Shown here piece after piece: positions 11,172-20,141 of a DNA stretch of 64,000 nt. Source of the stretch: Micromonospora sp. U21. GTDB taxonomy: Bacteria; Actinomycetota; Actinomycetes; Mycobacteriales; Micromonosporaceae. The notes under the pieces were generated by a model. The model made no database searches, was not told where the DNA came from, and worked only from the letters and a program-made list of their open reading frames with translations. The stretch spans positions 1 through 64,000 of the forward strand of contig NZ_JAGPYK010000008.1 in assembly GCF_018070045.1 (NCBI RefSeq), written 5' to 3'. Position 1 is the stretch's first letter. The number at the start of each line of letters is the position of its first letter. The position numbers and the translations under genes are program-made.

Positions 11172-11207
11172 TCAACGTTGACCATAAGAGTTATATCGCG
11201 TTAGCCT
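11172..11207 (+). promoter_or_regulatory. Promoter and palindromic operator for the drrAB-like exporter
   Basis: A perfect palindrome TCAACGTTGA (11172-11181) overlaps a -35-like TTGACC (11178-11183). TAGCCT (11202-11207) is a -10 candidate at 18-bp spacing. The TCAANNTTG core matches the site in front of padR, so PadR is the likely ligand. Confidence 0.55.
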
Positions 11208-11292
11208 GCTGACGGCACAGCGGGGGAGTGCGCCGTTCGGCTCGTCCCCTTCGACGGCCGGCAGCGGCCGGCCCGGACGACCAGGAGCAGAG

Positions 11293-12252
11293 ATGATCGA
11301 GACCAGGGGGCTGCGGAAGTCGTTCCGCTCCCGCGCGGGTCGAGAGACGAAGACGGTGGACGCCGTGCGGGGCGTCAACCTCGAGGTCGCCGAGGGCGAG
11401 ATCTTCGGCTTCCTCGGCCCGAACGGCGCCGGCAAGACCACCACGCTGCGGATGCTCGCCACGCTGATCGAGCCGGACGGCGGCGAGGCCACGATCGCCG
11501 GCGCCGACCTGCGCAAGGATCCGGCCGAGGTGCGCCGCCGGATCGGCTACGTCCCCCAGGGCGGCAGCACGTGGGACGAGTCGACCGCCCGCGAGGAGCT
11601 GGTGCTGCACGCCCGGATGTACGGCATCGGCAAGGCCGACGCGCAGCGGCGCGCCGCCCGCGCGCTGGAGGCCTTCCAGCTCACCGAGTACGCCGACCGC
11701 AAGTGCAAGACCTACTCCGGCGGCCAGCGCCGGCGGGTGGAGATCGCGCTCGGCATCATCCACGAGCCGAAGATCGTCTTCCTGGACGAGCCGACCACCG
11801 GCCTCGACCCGCAGAGCCGCGCGCACATGTGGGACGAGATCCGCCGGCTGCGCCGGGACGGGATGACCGTCTTCATCACCACGCACTACCTGGACGAGGC
11901 TGACGCGCTCTGCGACCGGATCGCGATCATGGACAACGGCGAGGTGGTGGCCGAGGGCACTCCCACCGAGCTCAAGCGGGAGATCTCCGGTGACGTCGTG
12001 CTGGTCGGCCTCGACCTGGCCGCCACCCCGCAGGCCGCCCAGGCGCTCGACGGCGAGCCGTACGTCAACAAGCTGGAGACCGCCGACGAGGGCGGCCTGC
12101 GTCTCTACGTCGACGAGGGCGCCACGGCCATCCCGCAGGTCCTGCGCAGACTCGACCAGGCCGGGCTCGACCTGCGCTCGATCGAGCTGCACCGGCCCAG
12201 CCTGGACGACGTCTTCCTGACCAAGACCGGCCGCTCGCTGCGCGAGTCCTGA
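11293..12252 (+). CDS. DrrA-type ABC exporter ATPase
   Basis: This 319-aa ATPase belongs to the daunorubicin-resistance (DrrA/ABC-2) family. It has Walker A GPNGAGKTT, signature YSGGQRRRVEIA, Walker B IVFLDEPTTGLD and the switch His in FITTHYLDEAD, followed by the C-terminal extension typical of DrrA. It lies directly upstream of an ABC-2 permease (17-nt gap), with which it would form a drug or natural-product efflux pump. Control by the upstream PadR protein is likely. Confidence 0.93.
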   Translation: MIETRGLRKSFRSRAGRETKTVDAVRGVNLEVAEGEIFGFLGPNGAGKTTTLRMLATLIEPDGGEATIAGADLRKDPAEVRRRIGYVPQGGSTWDESTAREELVLHARMYGIGKADAQRRAARALEAFQLTEYADRKCKTYSGGQRRRVEIALGIIHEPKIVFLDEPTTGLDPQSRAHMWDEIRRLRRDGMTVFITTHYLDEADALCDRIAIMDNGEVVAEGTPTELKREISGDVVLVGLDLAATPQAAQALDGEPYVNKLETADEGGLRLYVDEGATAIPQVLRRLDQAGLDLRSIELHRPSLDDVFLTKTGRSLRES

Positions 12253-12269
12253 CCACCCGGAGACGACTC

Positions 12270-13025
12270 ATGAAATTCGCCCGTGACACCTGGCTGATCT
12301 TCCAGCGGCAGACCCAGCTGCTGCTGCGCAACCCGGTCTGGGTCTTCGTCGGCGTCTTCCAGCCGGTGATGTACCTGCTGCTCTTCGCCCCACTGCTCAA
12401 GCCGGCGCTGAACGCGCCCACCCAGGCCGCCGCCTACAAGATCTTCGTACCCGGTCTGCTGGTGCTGCTGGCCATCTTCGGCGGCCTGTTCCAGGGCTTC
12501 GGCCTGATCGCCGAGCTGCGCGCCGGGGTCATCGAACGCTCCCGGGTCACCCCGATCAGCCGGCTCGCCCTGCTGCTCGGTCGCTCGCTGCGCGACGTGG
12601 TCTCGCTCCTCGTGCAGGCGGTCATCATCACCCTGCTGGCGCTCCTGTTCGACCTGCGGGTGTTCATCGGGGACCTGCTGCTCGCGTACCTGATGCTCGC
12701 CCTGATCGCGCTGATGACCTCGGCCGTCTCGTACGGCGTCGCTCTCAAGGTCAAGAGCGAGGACGCGCTGGCCCCGCTGATGAACACGGTGGCGCAGCCG
12801 GTGCTGCTGCTCTCCGGCATCCTGCTGCCACTGACCTTCGCGCCCGGCTGGTTGCAGGCCATCGCCGACTGGAACCCGTTCTCCTGGGCGGTCGACGGCA
12901 CCCGGGCGCTGTTCGCCGGTGACCTCGGCAGCGACAAGGTCTGGCAGGGCCTGACCATCACCGCGGTGCTCGCCGCGTTGGGTGTCGTCTGGGCCGCCCG
13001 CCAGTTCGCCCGCAGCGTGCGCTGA
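12270..13025 (+). CDS. DrrB-type ABC-2 permease
   Basis: This 251-aa permease has about six helices. The N-terminus FARDTWLIFQRQTQLLLRNP is the amphipathic entry segment of DrrB permeases, and the C-terminal part contains LLLSGILLPLTFAPGWLQAI, a conserved ABC-2 motif. It pairs with the preceding ATPase. Confidence 0.92.
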   Translation: MKFARDTWLIFQRQTQLLLRNPVWVFVGVFQPVMYLLLFAPLLKPALNAPTQAAAYKIFVPGLLVLLAIFGGLFQGFGLIAELRAGVIERSRVTPISRLALLLGRSLRDVVSLLVQAVIITLLALLFDLRVFIGDLLLAYLMLALIALMTSAVSYGVALKVKSEDALAPLMNTVAQPVLLLSGILLPLTFAPGWLQAIADWNPFSWAVDGTRALFAGDLGSDKVWQGLTITAVLAALGVVWAARQFARSVR

Positions 13026-13058
13026 CGCTCGCCGTCCGGCTTCGTCTGGCGGCCGCGC

Positions 13059-13126
13059 TTGATCAACACGAGTTCCTGAATATCGGGGTGTCCCTCGCAC
13101 GAGGACACCCCGATATTCGGGTTCAG
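13059..13126. repeat. TTGATC-type long inverted repeat / bidirectional terminator
   Basis: The perfect 15-bp arms 13078-13092 and 13104-13118 (GAATATCGGGGTGTC and complement) enclose a short CTCG...CGAG extension. TTGATCAACACG lies on the left side. It is placed between convergent drrB (+) and the methyltransferase (-), so it probably ends both transcripts. Related elements occur at about 14535-14700, 25262, 50965, 58889 and 60117. Confidence 0.7.
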
Positions 13127-13139
13127 CGGTTGCCGGCGC

Positions 13140-13793
13140 TCAGCGCACCCGGGCCAGGGTCAGGCCGTCGGCGACCGGCAGCATCACCGGGTCCACGCGC
13201 ACATCGGCCAGCACCTCGTCGTTGAAGGCGGCGATGGCCCGGTCGGCTTCGTTCTGCGGCGCGATCACCCGGCCGCCGCGCAGCACGTTGTCAACGGCGA
13301 TCACCCCGCCGGGACGCATCCGGGGCACCAGCTCCGCCCAGTAGATCGGGTAGCCGGTCTTGTCCGCGTCGATGAACGCGAAGTCCAGGTACCGCTCGTG
13401 CGGCAGCTCCCGCAGCCGGTCCCCAGCCGGGCCGATACGCAGGTCGATCCGGTCCTGCACTCCGGCGCGAGCCCAGTAGCGCCGGGCGATGCCGGTGAAC
13501 TCCTCGGAGATGTCGAAACAGGTCAGTCGCCCGCCCTCGGGCAACCCACGGGCGATCGCCAGCGACGAGAGCCCGGTGAACGTGCCCACCTCGACGACGT
13601 GCCGTGCGTTGAGCAACCGGGTGAGGAAGGTCAGGAGCGCGGCCTGTTCCGGAGCCACCTGCATCGTGGCGTGCTCCGGCAGCACCGACCGGGTCTCCTC
13701 GGCCAGGTCCCGGATGATCTCGTCCGGTGGGGCGCCGTGCGCGACCATGTACGCGTGCAGCTCGTCGGTGAGCGGGATCGATTTGGTGGTCAT
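13140..13793 (-). CDS. O-methyltransferase (class I, CCoAOMT-like)
   Basis: This 217-aa SAM-dependent methyltransferase has the glycine motif VVEVGTFTGLSSLAIARGL (SAM binding), metal/substrate motif FAFIDADKTGY and VIAVDNVLRGGRV. These are hallmarks of the cation-dependent Methyltransf_3 family, which methylates catechol-like hydroxyls. The substrate is unknown. Its start overlaps the end of maf by 4 nt (ATGA), so it is co-transcribed with maf. Confidence 0.9.
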   Translation of the reverse strand: MTTKSIPLTDELHAYMVAHGAPPDEIIRDLAEETRSVLPEHATMQVAPEQAALLTFLTRLLNARHVVEVGTFTGLSSLAIARGLPEGGRLTCFDISEEFTGIARRYWARAGVQDRIDLRIGPAGDRLRELPHERYLDFAFIDADKTGYPIYWAELVPRMRPGGVIAVDNVLRGGRVIAPQNEADRAIAAFNDEVLADVRVDPVMLPVADGLTLARVR

Positions 13794-14458
13794 GACCGGA
13801 CGTTACCGAGCGGCTCGACCGTCTGACCGCCGGGCGCGACCTTCGTCCACAGATCCGTGATCTGCAGGCCCAGCTCGGCGAGGAGGCGGCGCAGCAGCGG
13901 CATCGACAGCCCGACCACCGTCCCCGGGTCACCCTCGATCCGCTCGACGAACGGCCCGCCCAGCCCGTCGATGGTGAACGCGCCGGCCACCGCCAGCGGC
14001 TCACCGCTGGCCACGTAGGCGGCGATCTCGTCGTCGCTGATGTCGGCGAAGTGGACGGTGGTCGAAGCGACCGCCTCGGCGCGCCGCACGGCGACAACGT
14101 CGATCAGGCAATGCCCGCTGTGCAGGACGCCGCTGCGCCCCCGCATCCGCTGCCAGCGCCGGGTGGCGTCCGCCGGATCGGCCGGCTTGCCGAGGATCTC
14201 CCCGTCGAACGCGAGCACCGAGTCGCAGCCGATCACCAGCGTCCGCTGGTCGGTCGCCGGGCTCAGCCGGGTCAGCACGGCCTGTGCCTTGAGCCGAGCC
14301 AGCTCCAGGCACAACTCCTCGGCGCGATCGGTCACCACCAGGGACTCGTCCACCCCGCTGACCAGCACGTCCGGCTCGATGCCGGCGGCCTGGAGCAACT
14401 TGCGACGGGCGGGGCTCGCCGAGGCGAGCACGAGACGGAGCGGCAGGGATGCAGACAC
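13790..14458 (-). CDS. Maf-family nucleotide pyrophosphatase
   Basis: This 222-aa protein begins with LVLASASPARRKLL, the Maf nucleotide-binding motif, and carries CDSVLAFDGEILGKPAD and STTVHFADISDDEI further on. Maf/YhdE proteins hydrolyse dTTP/UTP or modified NTPs as house-cleaning enzymes. The GTG start at 14458 is 7 nt after TAACGT, probably leaderless. In M. tuberculosis maf (Rv3282) directly follows accE5; here a type VII cassette lies between them. Confidence 0.93.
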   Translation of the reverse strand: MSASLPLRLVLASASPARRKLLQAAGIEPDVLVSGVDESLVVTDRAEELCLELARLKAQAVLTRLSPATDQRTLVIGCDSVLAFDGEILGKPADPADATRRWQRMRGRSGVLHSGHCLIDVVAVRRAEAVASTTVHFADISDDEIAAYVASGEPLAVAGAFTIDGLGGPFVERIEGDPGTVVGLSMPLLRRLLAELGLQITDLWTKVAPGGQTVEPLGNVRS

Positions 14459-14534
14459 CCGACCGACGTTACCGGCTCACCACCCCCGCCACGACCATCC
14501 GACCCGCGCGCTCCCGGTCGGCGCTCTTGCGCGC

Positions 14535-14700
14535 ATTGATCCACTCCACATCACCGACATCGCGCTATCCCACCCCCGCGGACACCCCCAGATCGCCGAC
14601 CTCGAGTCGATCACCGCTTGATCGACTCGGGTTCCTTGACCTCGGGCTGTCCCAGCGCCGAGGATGCCGCGACACCACTGATCCCGGGTCGATCACGGGT
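14535..14700. repeat. Intergenic repeat tract with TTGATC hairpin
   Basis: This non-coding stretch between mycP and maf contains several repeat-family pieces. A perfect 11-bp hairpin lies at 14603-14613 / 14619-14629 (CGAGTCGATCA and complement, 5-nt loop). Further TTGATC and GGTCGATCA words are arranged like those at 13059. No ORF with support is present in 14459-14710. Confidence 0.5.
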
Positions 14701-14710
14701 CGTCGACCTG

Positions 14711-15862
14711 TCAGCGACTGATACGAGGTGGCGGACCGTCGTCGCGTCGCCTTCGCCGCACCACCAGCGCCCATCCGACGCCGGCGGCCACGAGCACACC
14801 GAGGGTGGCGAGCCCACCTACCGCCGCGCCGTCGTCGTCCGGCTGAGCGCCGGCCGTCGTGGTCGGGCCACCGCCGGCCGGCGCGCTCGCCGACTCGAAC
14901 CCCAACGGGGGTACGTCCGCCGTCAGCGCTGCCACGAGGTCGATCACGCCATAGCCGTACTCGTCGTCGCGCCCGGGCGGACCCTTGTCGACGGCGGTGG
15001 CCGTCAGGCGGTGTGCCACCTCCTGAGCGGGCAGGTAGGGGTACTTGGACCTGATCAACGCCGCTGCCCCCGCCACGATCGCCGTCGCGCTCGAGGTCCC
15101 CGTGCCTTTCGAGTACTTTCCGTCGTAGCTGGTGCTGTAGATGTCGACCGCCGGCGCTACTACGTCGATTTCCGGTCCAGTCACCGAGACGACCGCATGC
15201 CTTCCTGCGCGGTCGACACCGCCGACAGCGATTACGCCAGTTTCGCTGGCCGGGTATCCAATGGTCTGGTCGCGAGGCAGATTGCCAGCACCAGCGACGA
15301 TAACTATGTTTGCGTTGAGGGCGGCTCGGATCGCTTGGCGCAGTCTTGAACTACTTCCGCCGACAGAGGCAACACTTATCACATCCGCGCCGTTCGCTAT
15401 TGCGTACTCTATTCCTTCCGCGAGATCGTTCGGCTCGCCATAGGCGTGTGGCGGGGAATCATATATTGGCAAAATTTTCGCTTCGGGCGCAATGCCTAGC
15501 GCGCCCAGTTCCCTACCCCGGCCATGAGCAGCAATCAAGCCAGCCATGGACGTCCCATGACTATCCCTGTCTCGTCGACCGTCGCCATTTCCGCCAGCGA
15601 TGATGTCTGTTCCCGCGAGCAGGTTGCTGCGTAGATCGGGGTGCGGATCAACCCCAGTATCTGGTACAGCGACAACTACTCCCTTGCCGCGACTAATCTG
15701 CTGGGCCGTGGTCGCCTGAAGATAGCTGAGGTGCCACTGCTCTGCCCGAATCCGGGCGGCAGCATCAGCTGCTTGGCTAGGTTGTGTCGAGAAATTTGTT
15801 GGCATGGCTAACGCGATGAGTGTCAACAATGAAGTCAGGGGCACGGTGGTGCAAATAGTCAC
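14711..15862 (-). CDS. Type VII secretion mycosin (membrane-anchored subtilisin-like protease)
   Basis: This 383-aa S8 peptidase has a signal-like N-terminus (about 1-32), catalytic D68 (VPDTGVD), H102 (SHGTSMAG), oxyanion N194 (GAGN) and S257 (GTSSATA). A single C-terminal membrane helix (about 342-363) is followed by an RRRRR tail: the mycosin plan of ESX systems, where MycP stabilises the channel and cleaves EspB-like substrates. It overlaps the PPE-like gene by 4 nt. Roughly 15180-15860 is visibly richer in A/T than the 3' part, which suggests a recombined segment. No EccB/C/D/E genes are nearby. Confidence 0.9.
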   Translation of the reverse strand: MTICTTVPLTSLLTLIALAMPTNFSTQPSQAADAAARIRAEQWHLSYLQATTAQQISRGKGVVVAVPDTGVDPHPDLRSNLLAGTDIIAGGNGDGRRDRDSHGTSMAGLIAAHGRGRELGALGIAPEAKILPIYDSPPHAYGEPNDLAEGIEYAIANGADVISVASVGGSSSRLRQAIRAALNANIVIVAGAGNLPRDQTIGYPASETGVIAVGGVDRAGRHAVVSVTGPEIDVVAPAVDIYSTSYDGKYSKGTGTSSATAIVAGAAALIRSKYPYLPAQEVAHRLTATAVDKGPPGRDDEYGYGVIDLVAALTADVPPLGFESASAPAGGGPTTTAGAQPDDDGAAVGGLATLGVLVAAGVGWALVVRRRRRDDGPPPRISR

Positions 15863-17229
15863 CGATTGAATCCAATGGCCGGGCCAGGGTCAATCGGGCC
15901 CTGCTCATCTCCTGGGCGGACAACGGGGTTCACCCCTTGGTCGGTTTCCCACGGATTATCCGGATCCCATCGGCCAGCTTGGTCGCCGTCTCGCTGGTGA
16001 CGGCTTGGGCGTCCGGGAGGTAGGCCAGTGCCTGTATTGGCTCCCATGAAAGGTGCGCCGCCGATTGGAGTAATGCCTCCGTGGATGCCGCCAGGTGCGC
16101 GGCCGCCGCCCGGACGAGACCCAGCGCCCCCTGTAGGTCCTGTGCCAGCCCCACCGCCGCCGATCACACCTCCAATCGGATTGACCTTCCGGGGCGGAGT
16201 GGCCCCGGGGCCTGGTAAACCGAGCCCCGGTCCGGGCGGGCCGCCAATCAGTCCGCTAGGGGGCGTCAGGCGTGGCTGCGCCATCGGAGACGACGCCTGC
16301 GGCCGATTCATGCTGCCGCCCGGTGGCTGATTAGTTGAGATCGGCAGGCCTGCGGCGCGGGATGGGATCGACGGGCTGGGTGGCAGCCCAGGCCCTAGAT
16401 GTGGGCCGGTCGACGTCGGTAGAGGCGTGTTCCCTGTGTTCACCGTGGCGGGGCTGTTCACTAGGCCAGTTCCTGCACTGCCTAGGACTGGTCCCACGCC
16501 TTGCGCTTGCGGCATGGGCACCGCGAGGTCGGCTTTTGCAGGTGGGGCCGCCACAGGCCTGCCGACCGTTGGCATCGGTACAGGGACGATCGGAGGGATA
16601 ACCGGCGCTGTGGAGGTCGGGCCTAATGCGTCAGGATCCCCAGATTGAATCGGTGGCCGCAGCGCCGGTGGTTTTTGGAGGGTGGCTTGGGCTTGTTGGA
16701 GTTCACCGCTGAGGTTGAACATCATGCCCCGCGCCTGCGTGTTCAGCCGCTCCAGTTCGGCGTCGGTCACCGGTGATTCCGTGACCCGGCTGCCCATGAC
16801 CGCTTTCGGGTCGGCGGCCGTCGCCTCGTACGCCTGCTTCTGCTGGAGCTTGGTGGCGTACTCCTCATGGACCTTGCGAAGTTCGGAGCGGGTGGTGCCG
16901 ATGGCCTGGGTGGCGGCGGAGAGCGCGGTGTAGTTGGCGGCGGCGGCGTCGTGGGTGTGCCGCACCTTGTCGATCAGCTCATCGAGTTGAGCGAGGTACG
17001 TACGGGAGGCGGCGCTGGTCTCGGGCGGCCACGCCTCGGCGAGCCCGCGCCGGTACTCCTGGAGCCGGCCGAGGTGGATCTGGGCCAGGTCGCACACCTT
17101 GCGCCAGCCGGCGACCTGCTTCCAGTGGTTGGCGGTGTCGTGGTCCTGCAGGCACGCCCACATGCTGTTGACGTCCATCAGTTGCCAGTCGGTGACGCCG
17201 GAGGTGCGGCCGCTGCCCCGTTCGATCAC
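15859..17229 (-). CDS. PPE/WXG-like type VII secretion substrate with Pro/Gly-rich tail
   Basis: This 456-aa protein has an alpha-helical N-terminal domain (about 1-190) that looks like an ESX hairpin (ALSAATQAIGTTRSELRKVH, then coiled segments), with an EAWPPET turn. A long low-complexity Pro/Gly/Ala region follows (about 195-410), ending in DPDNPWETDQGVNPVV, which resembles the C-terminal tail of actinobacterial PPE-like ESX substrates. The GTG start overlaps the upstream gene by 4 nt (GTGA). Coding DNA for the tail is less G/C-biased than that for the helical domain. It is probably secreted or surface-attached; function unknown. Confidence 0.7.
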   Translation of the reverse strand: MIERGSGRTSGVTDWQLMDVNSMWACLQDHDTANHWKQVAGWRKVCDLAQIHLGRLQEYRRGLAEAWPPETSAASRTYLAQLDELIDKVRHTHDAAAANYTALSAATQAIGTTRSELRKVHEEYATKLQQKQAYEATAADPKAVMGSRVTESPVTDAELERLNTQARGMMFNLSGELQQAQATLQKPPALRPPIQSGDPDALGPTSTAPVIPPIVPVPMPTVGRPVAAPPAKADLAVPMPQAQGVGPVLGSAGTGLVNSPATVNTGNTPLPTSTGPHLGPGLPPSPSIPSRAAGLPISTNQPPGGSMNRPQASSPMAQPRLTPPSGLIGGPPGPGLGLPGPGATPPRKVNPIGGVIGGGGAGTGPTGGAGSRPGGGRAPGGIHGGITPIGGAPFMGANTGTGLPPGRPSRHQRDGDQAGRWDPDNPWETDQGVNPVVRPGDEQGPIDPGPAIGFNR

Positions 17230-17684
17230 GGCAGCACCACCGGCCTGTCCCCTTCGGGGCCGGTCGGGTCGGCCAGCATCGGCGTTGGGCCGCCGGGCAG
17301 GACGGTCCCCGGGTCGGCGAGTGCCCGCTGTACGTCCACCACGCGGGCGGCCGAGAAGGCGTCGGCGTCGGAGTACTGGGTGGCGACGCGGTCGGCGACG
17401 GCGGCCAGGTGGCCGGTGGCCCCTCGGACGGCGTACACCATGTCGGCGGTGGCCTGCTGCGTCTCGTGGTGTGCGTGCAGGAAGGTGACCAGCTCGATGA
17501 AGGCGTCGCAGGGGTTGGGCAGTTGGGCGGACATGTCGTCGGCGATGTACGACAGGTGTGGCGCGTAGTTGCGTTCGACCTCGGCGGCGAGCCGGTCGGC
17601 GAACTCCCGGAGCTGGCGGATGTCGGCCTCGATGCCGCCGTAGTTGCGCAGCCAGGGGGTTGGCCGGTCCTCTTCGGGGATCAT
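17226..17684 (-). CDS. Small helical ESX-type partner protein
   Basis: This 152-aa, mostly helical, membrane-free protein has no canonical WXG motif that I can see. Position, size and 4-nt coupling to the PPE-like gene suggest an EsxA/PE-like partner or chaperone. The helical region runs about 12-115 (IRQLREFADRLAAEVERNYA onward), and the tail is Pro-rich. A clear ribosome site (GGGAGGA) precedes the ATG at 17684, making it the first gene of the three-gene cassette. Confidence 0.6.
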   Translation of the reverse strand: MIPEEDRPTPWLRNYGGIEADIRQLREFADRLAAEVERNYAPHLSYIADDMSAQLPNPCDAFIELVTFLHAHHETQQATADMVYAVRGATGHLAAVADRVATQYSDADAFSAARVVDVQRALADPGTVLPGGPTPMLADPTGPEGDRPVVLP

Positions 17685-17772
17685 CGATCCTCCCTACCCG
17701 TCACGGCACCGTTTCCCTGAGTGAGGTTAACGGCTGGGAGCGACGCTGGCAGCCCCCGTGCGGCGGGTCGGG

Positions 17773-17985
17773 TCAGCGGGGCAGGCCGGCGGAGCGCCAT
17801 CCGCCCGGGCCGGCCGCGAGCGCCGCGCCGGCCGGTCGACCGCTGCGAGCCCAGGCGGACGTCGCCACCGGCGCGGGGGCGACGGCCGGGCGGGACCGGA
17901 GGACGATCGCACCCACCAGGGCGGCCAGTTCCTCGGCGGTGGGCACGCCGCGGACGACCCGGAACAGCGGCTCTTCGGCAGACAT
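17773..17985 (-). CDS. Acyl-CoA carboxylase epsilon subunit (AccE5-like)
   Basis: This 70-aa protein has LFRVVRGVPTAEELAALVGA at the N-terminus and GPGGWRSAGLPR at the C-terminus, the conserved ends of the actinobacterial ACC epsilon family, with a variable Ala/Arg linker between. Epsilon subunits dock on AccD5 and raise carboxylase activity. It is normally next to accD5; here accD5 is 7.4 kb away with eight genes between. The ATG at 17985 is 6 nt after TACCCT (minus strand), so it has its own leaderless promoter, divergent from the kinase gene. Confidence 0.85.
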   Translation of the reverse strand: MSAEEPLFRVVRGVPTAEELAALVGAIVLRSRPAVAPAPVATSAWARSGRPAGAALAAGPGGWRSAGLPR

Positions 17986-18075
17986 GACGCCAGGGTACGC
18001 GGCGCGAAGTTACAGGGAACGCAGAGTGGCGTGCCGGCGGTGTGACGATCAGCGGCTCCGGGTACCGTCTCACCG

Positions 18076-20064
18076 ATGTCGAACGCGCTTCCCCAACTCG
18101 TCGCTGACCGATACCGGCTTCTGTCGCCGCTCGGCCAGGGCGGCATGGGTCGGGTGTGGAAGGCGCGCGACGAGGTGTTGCACCGGGACGTCGCCATCAA
18201 GGAGTTGGTGCCGCCGCCCGGCCTCACCGACGAGGAACGCCGCGAGATGCGGGAGCGTTCGCTGCGCGAGGCGCGGGCCATCGCCCGGCTCAACCACGTC
18301 AATGTTGTCCGCATCTTCGACGTGCTCCGCACCGATGGTGATCCATGGATCGTCATGGAGTACGTGGCGTCGAAGTCGTTGCAGGACACCCTCGCCGAGG
18401 ACGGGCCGGTGTCGCCGGCCCGCACGGTCGAGATCGGCCTCGGCGTGCTGGGTGCCCTCAACGCCGCCCACAAGGCGGGCGTCATGCACCGCGACGTCAA
18501 GCCCGGCAACGTGCTGCTCGGCGACGACGGCCGGGTGGTGTTGACCGATTTTGGTCTCGCGACCATCCCGGGCGACCCGAACGTCACCCGCACCGGCATG
18601 GTGCTGGGTTCGCCGGCGTACATCTCGCCGGAGCGTGCCCGGGAGGGCACCGCCGGGCCGGAGGCCGACCTGTGGTCGCTGGGCGCGACGCTCTACGCGG
18701 CGGTGGAGGGCAAGTCGCCGTACGCTCGGCCGTCGGCGATCGCCACGCTGGCCGCGCTGGCCACCGAGCCGATGCCGCCGCCGAAGAACGCCGGCCCGCT
18801 CAAACCGGTGCTGAACGGCCTGCTGCGCAAGGACCCGAACGAGCGGATCAACGCCGAGGTGGCGGAGCGGCTGCTGCGTCGCGCCGGTGGCAAGCGGGCG
18901 CGCGGCATCTCGCTGCTGGATGGCGTACGCCGGCCTGGGCCGAACGGCCCGCGCGAGCCGCGCCCGCCGCTGGTGCCGGCACCGCGACCCGCCGAGGGGA
19001 GCGCCGACCGTCCGGTGTCGCCGCCGGCGCCGCGGACTCCGCCGGCCGCTGCGGCCGCGACCTCCGCGAGTGATGCCACGCCGACGGCCGTCGTTCCCTC
19101 CGCGCCGGACGCCGAGCCGACCGCGCCCGTGCCGGCCGAGCCGACGGCCACGATCGACCGCCCGGACACCGCCGACGCCGAGCCCACCGCGGGCGTCAGC
19201 GTCGGGGACGGCGCACCCGCCGACGATACGACGAACGCCGACGACGAGCCGACCGCGGTCGACGGTCCGCCGGTGGCGCCGGAACAGCGCAGGCCGTCGA
19301 CCCCGACGTCGGTCATGCCCCCGGTCAGCCCGGCCGGGCGCGCGGCGGTGCCGCTGTCGGACGGTACGAAGCCGAACAACAGCCGGCGCAACCTGCTGAT
19401 CGGGGCCGTGGTTGCCCTGCTGTTGATCGGCCTCGTGGTGATCGTGCCGTTGCTCACCAAGGGCGAGGGCGGCGGCGACAACAGCCCGCAGGCCGGCCCG
19501 ACCGGGGGTGCCGCCACCTCGGCCCCGGCGCCGCAGACCTCCGCGCCGGACGTGCCCCCACCCACCAGCGGCGCTCCCAGCCCGACGGCGTCGGCCACGC
19601 CCTCGGTCGACCCGAACGCGCTGCCGGCCGGCTGGAAGCTGCACAAGGACCCGGCCGGCTTCTCCCTGCCGCTGCCCGACGGTTGGGTGCGCCGGCAGGT
19701 CGATGGCAGCACAATTCTGTTCGACCAGTCCAACGGGCCGGGTGAACTGCTCGTGCAGTGGACCAGCACGCCGAAGGACGACGCGGTCAAGGACTGGCAG
19801 GAGCAGGAGTCGGACCGCAAGAGTCGGGTCAACAACTACCAGTACCTCAGCATCAAGCCGTGCAACTTCTGGAAGACCTGCGGGGACTGGGAGTGGCTGG
19901 AGACCCGTGATGGCACCCGGATCCACGTCCGTAACCGTGGCTTCGTGACGGCCAGCAATCGCGGGTACGCCCTGCGGTGGGAGATCGCGGAGAAGGACTG
20001 GCAGGCCAACCTGCCGAACTTCGACCGGATCGCCAAGGGCTTCGTGCCCGACCGCACGGACTGA
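18076..20064 (+). CDS. Receptor-type Ser/Thr protein kinase
   Basis: This 662-aa protein has an N-terminal Hanks kinase domain: Gly loop GQGGMGRVWKARD (20-32), K42 in VAIKEL, catalytic HRDVKPGN (D140), DFG 158-160 and the SPAYISPE activation segment. A Pro/Ala/Thr-rich linker (about 300-430) and one membrane helix (about 439-461) follow. The extracellular domain (about 520-655) is not PASTA; it is a compact fold with CNFWKTCGDWEW whose two Cys could form a disulfide. The signal sensed is unknown. The ATG is 7 nt after TACCGT. It shares the divergent region with accE5. Confidence 0.93.
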   Translation: MSNALPQLVADRYRLLSPLGQGGMGRVWKARDEVLHRDVAIKELVPPPGLTDEERREMRERSLREARAIARLNHVNVVRIFDVLRTDGDPWIVMEYVASKSLQDTLAEDGPVSPARTVEIGLGVLGALNAAHKAGVMHRDVKPGNVLLGDDGRVVLTDFGLATIPGDPNVTRTGMVLGSPAYISPERAREGTAGPEADLWSLGATLYAAVEGKSPYARPSAIATLAALATEPMPPPKNAGPLKPVLNGLLRKDPNERINAEVAERLLRRAGGKRARGISLLDGVRRPGPNGPREPRPPLVPAPRPAEGSADRPVSPPAPRTPPAAAAATSASDATPTAVVPSAPDAEPTAPVPAEPTATIDRPDTADAEPTAGVSVGDGAPADDTTNADDEPTAVDGPPVAPEQRRPSTPTSVMPPVSPAGRAAVPLSDGTKPNNSRRNLLIGAVVALLLIGLVVIVPLLTKGEGGGDNSPQAGPTGGAATSAPAPQTSAPDVPPPTSGAPSPTASATPSVDPNALPAGWKLHKDPAGFSLPLPDGWVRRQVDGSTILFDQSNGPGELLVQWTSTPKDDAVKDWQEQESDRKSRVNNYQYLSIKPCNFWKTCGDWEWLETRDGTRIHVRNRGFVTASNRGYALRWEIAEKDWQANLPNFDRIAKGFVPDRTD

Positions 20065-20141
20065 ACGTCGGAGCGAAATCCATTCACATGACCTTGCGTC
20101 GTCCGGGGTATCTGACCTCCGACGACGGAAGGAGGTACGAC

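Noticed and set aside
14459..14710. Small genes in the mycP-maf gap
   Set aside because: Open frames exist on both strands but lack start signals; the region is made of intergenic repeat pieces.
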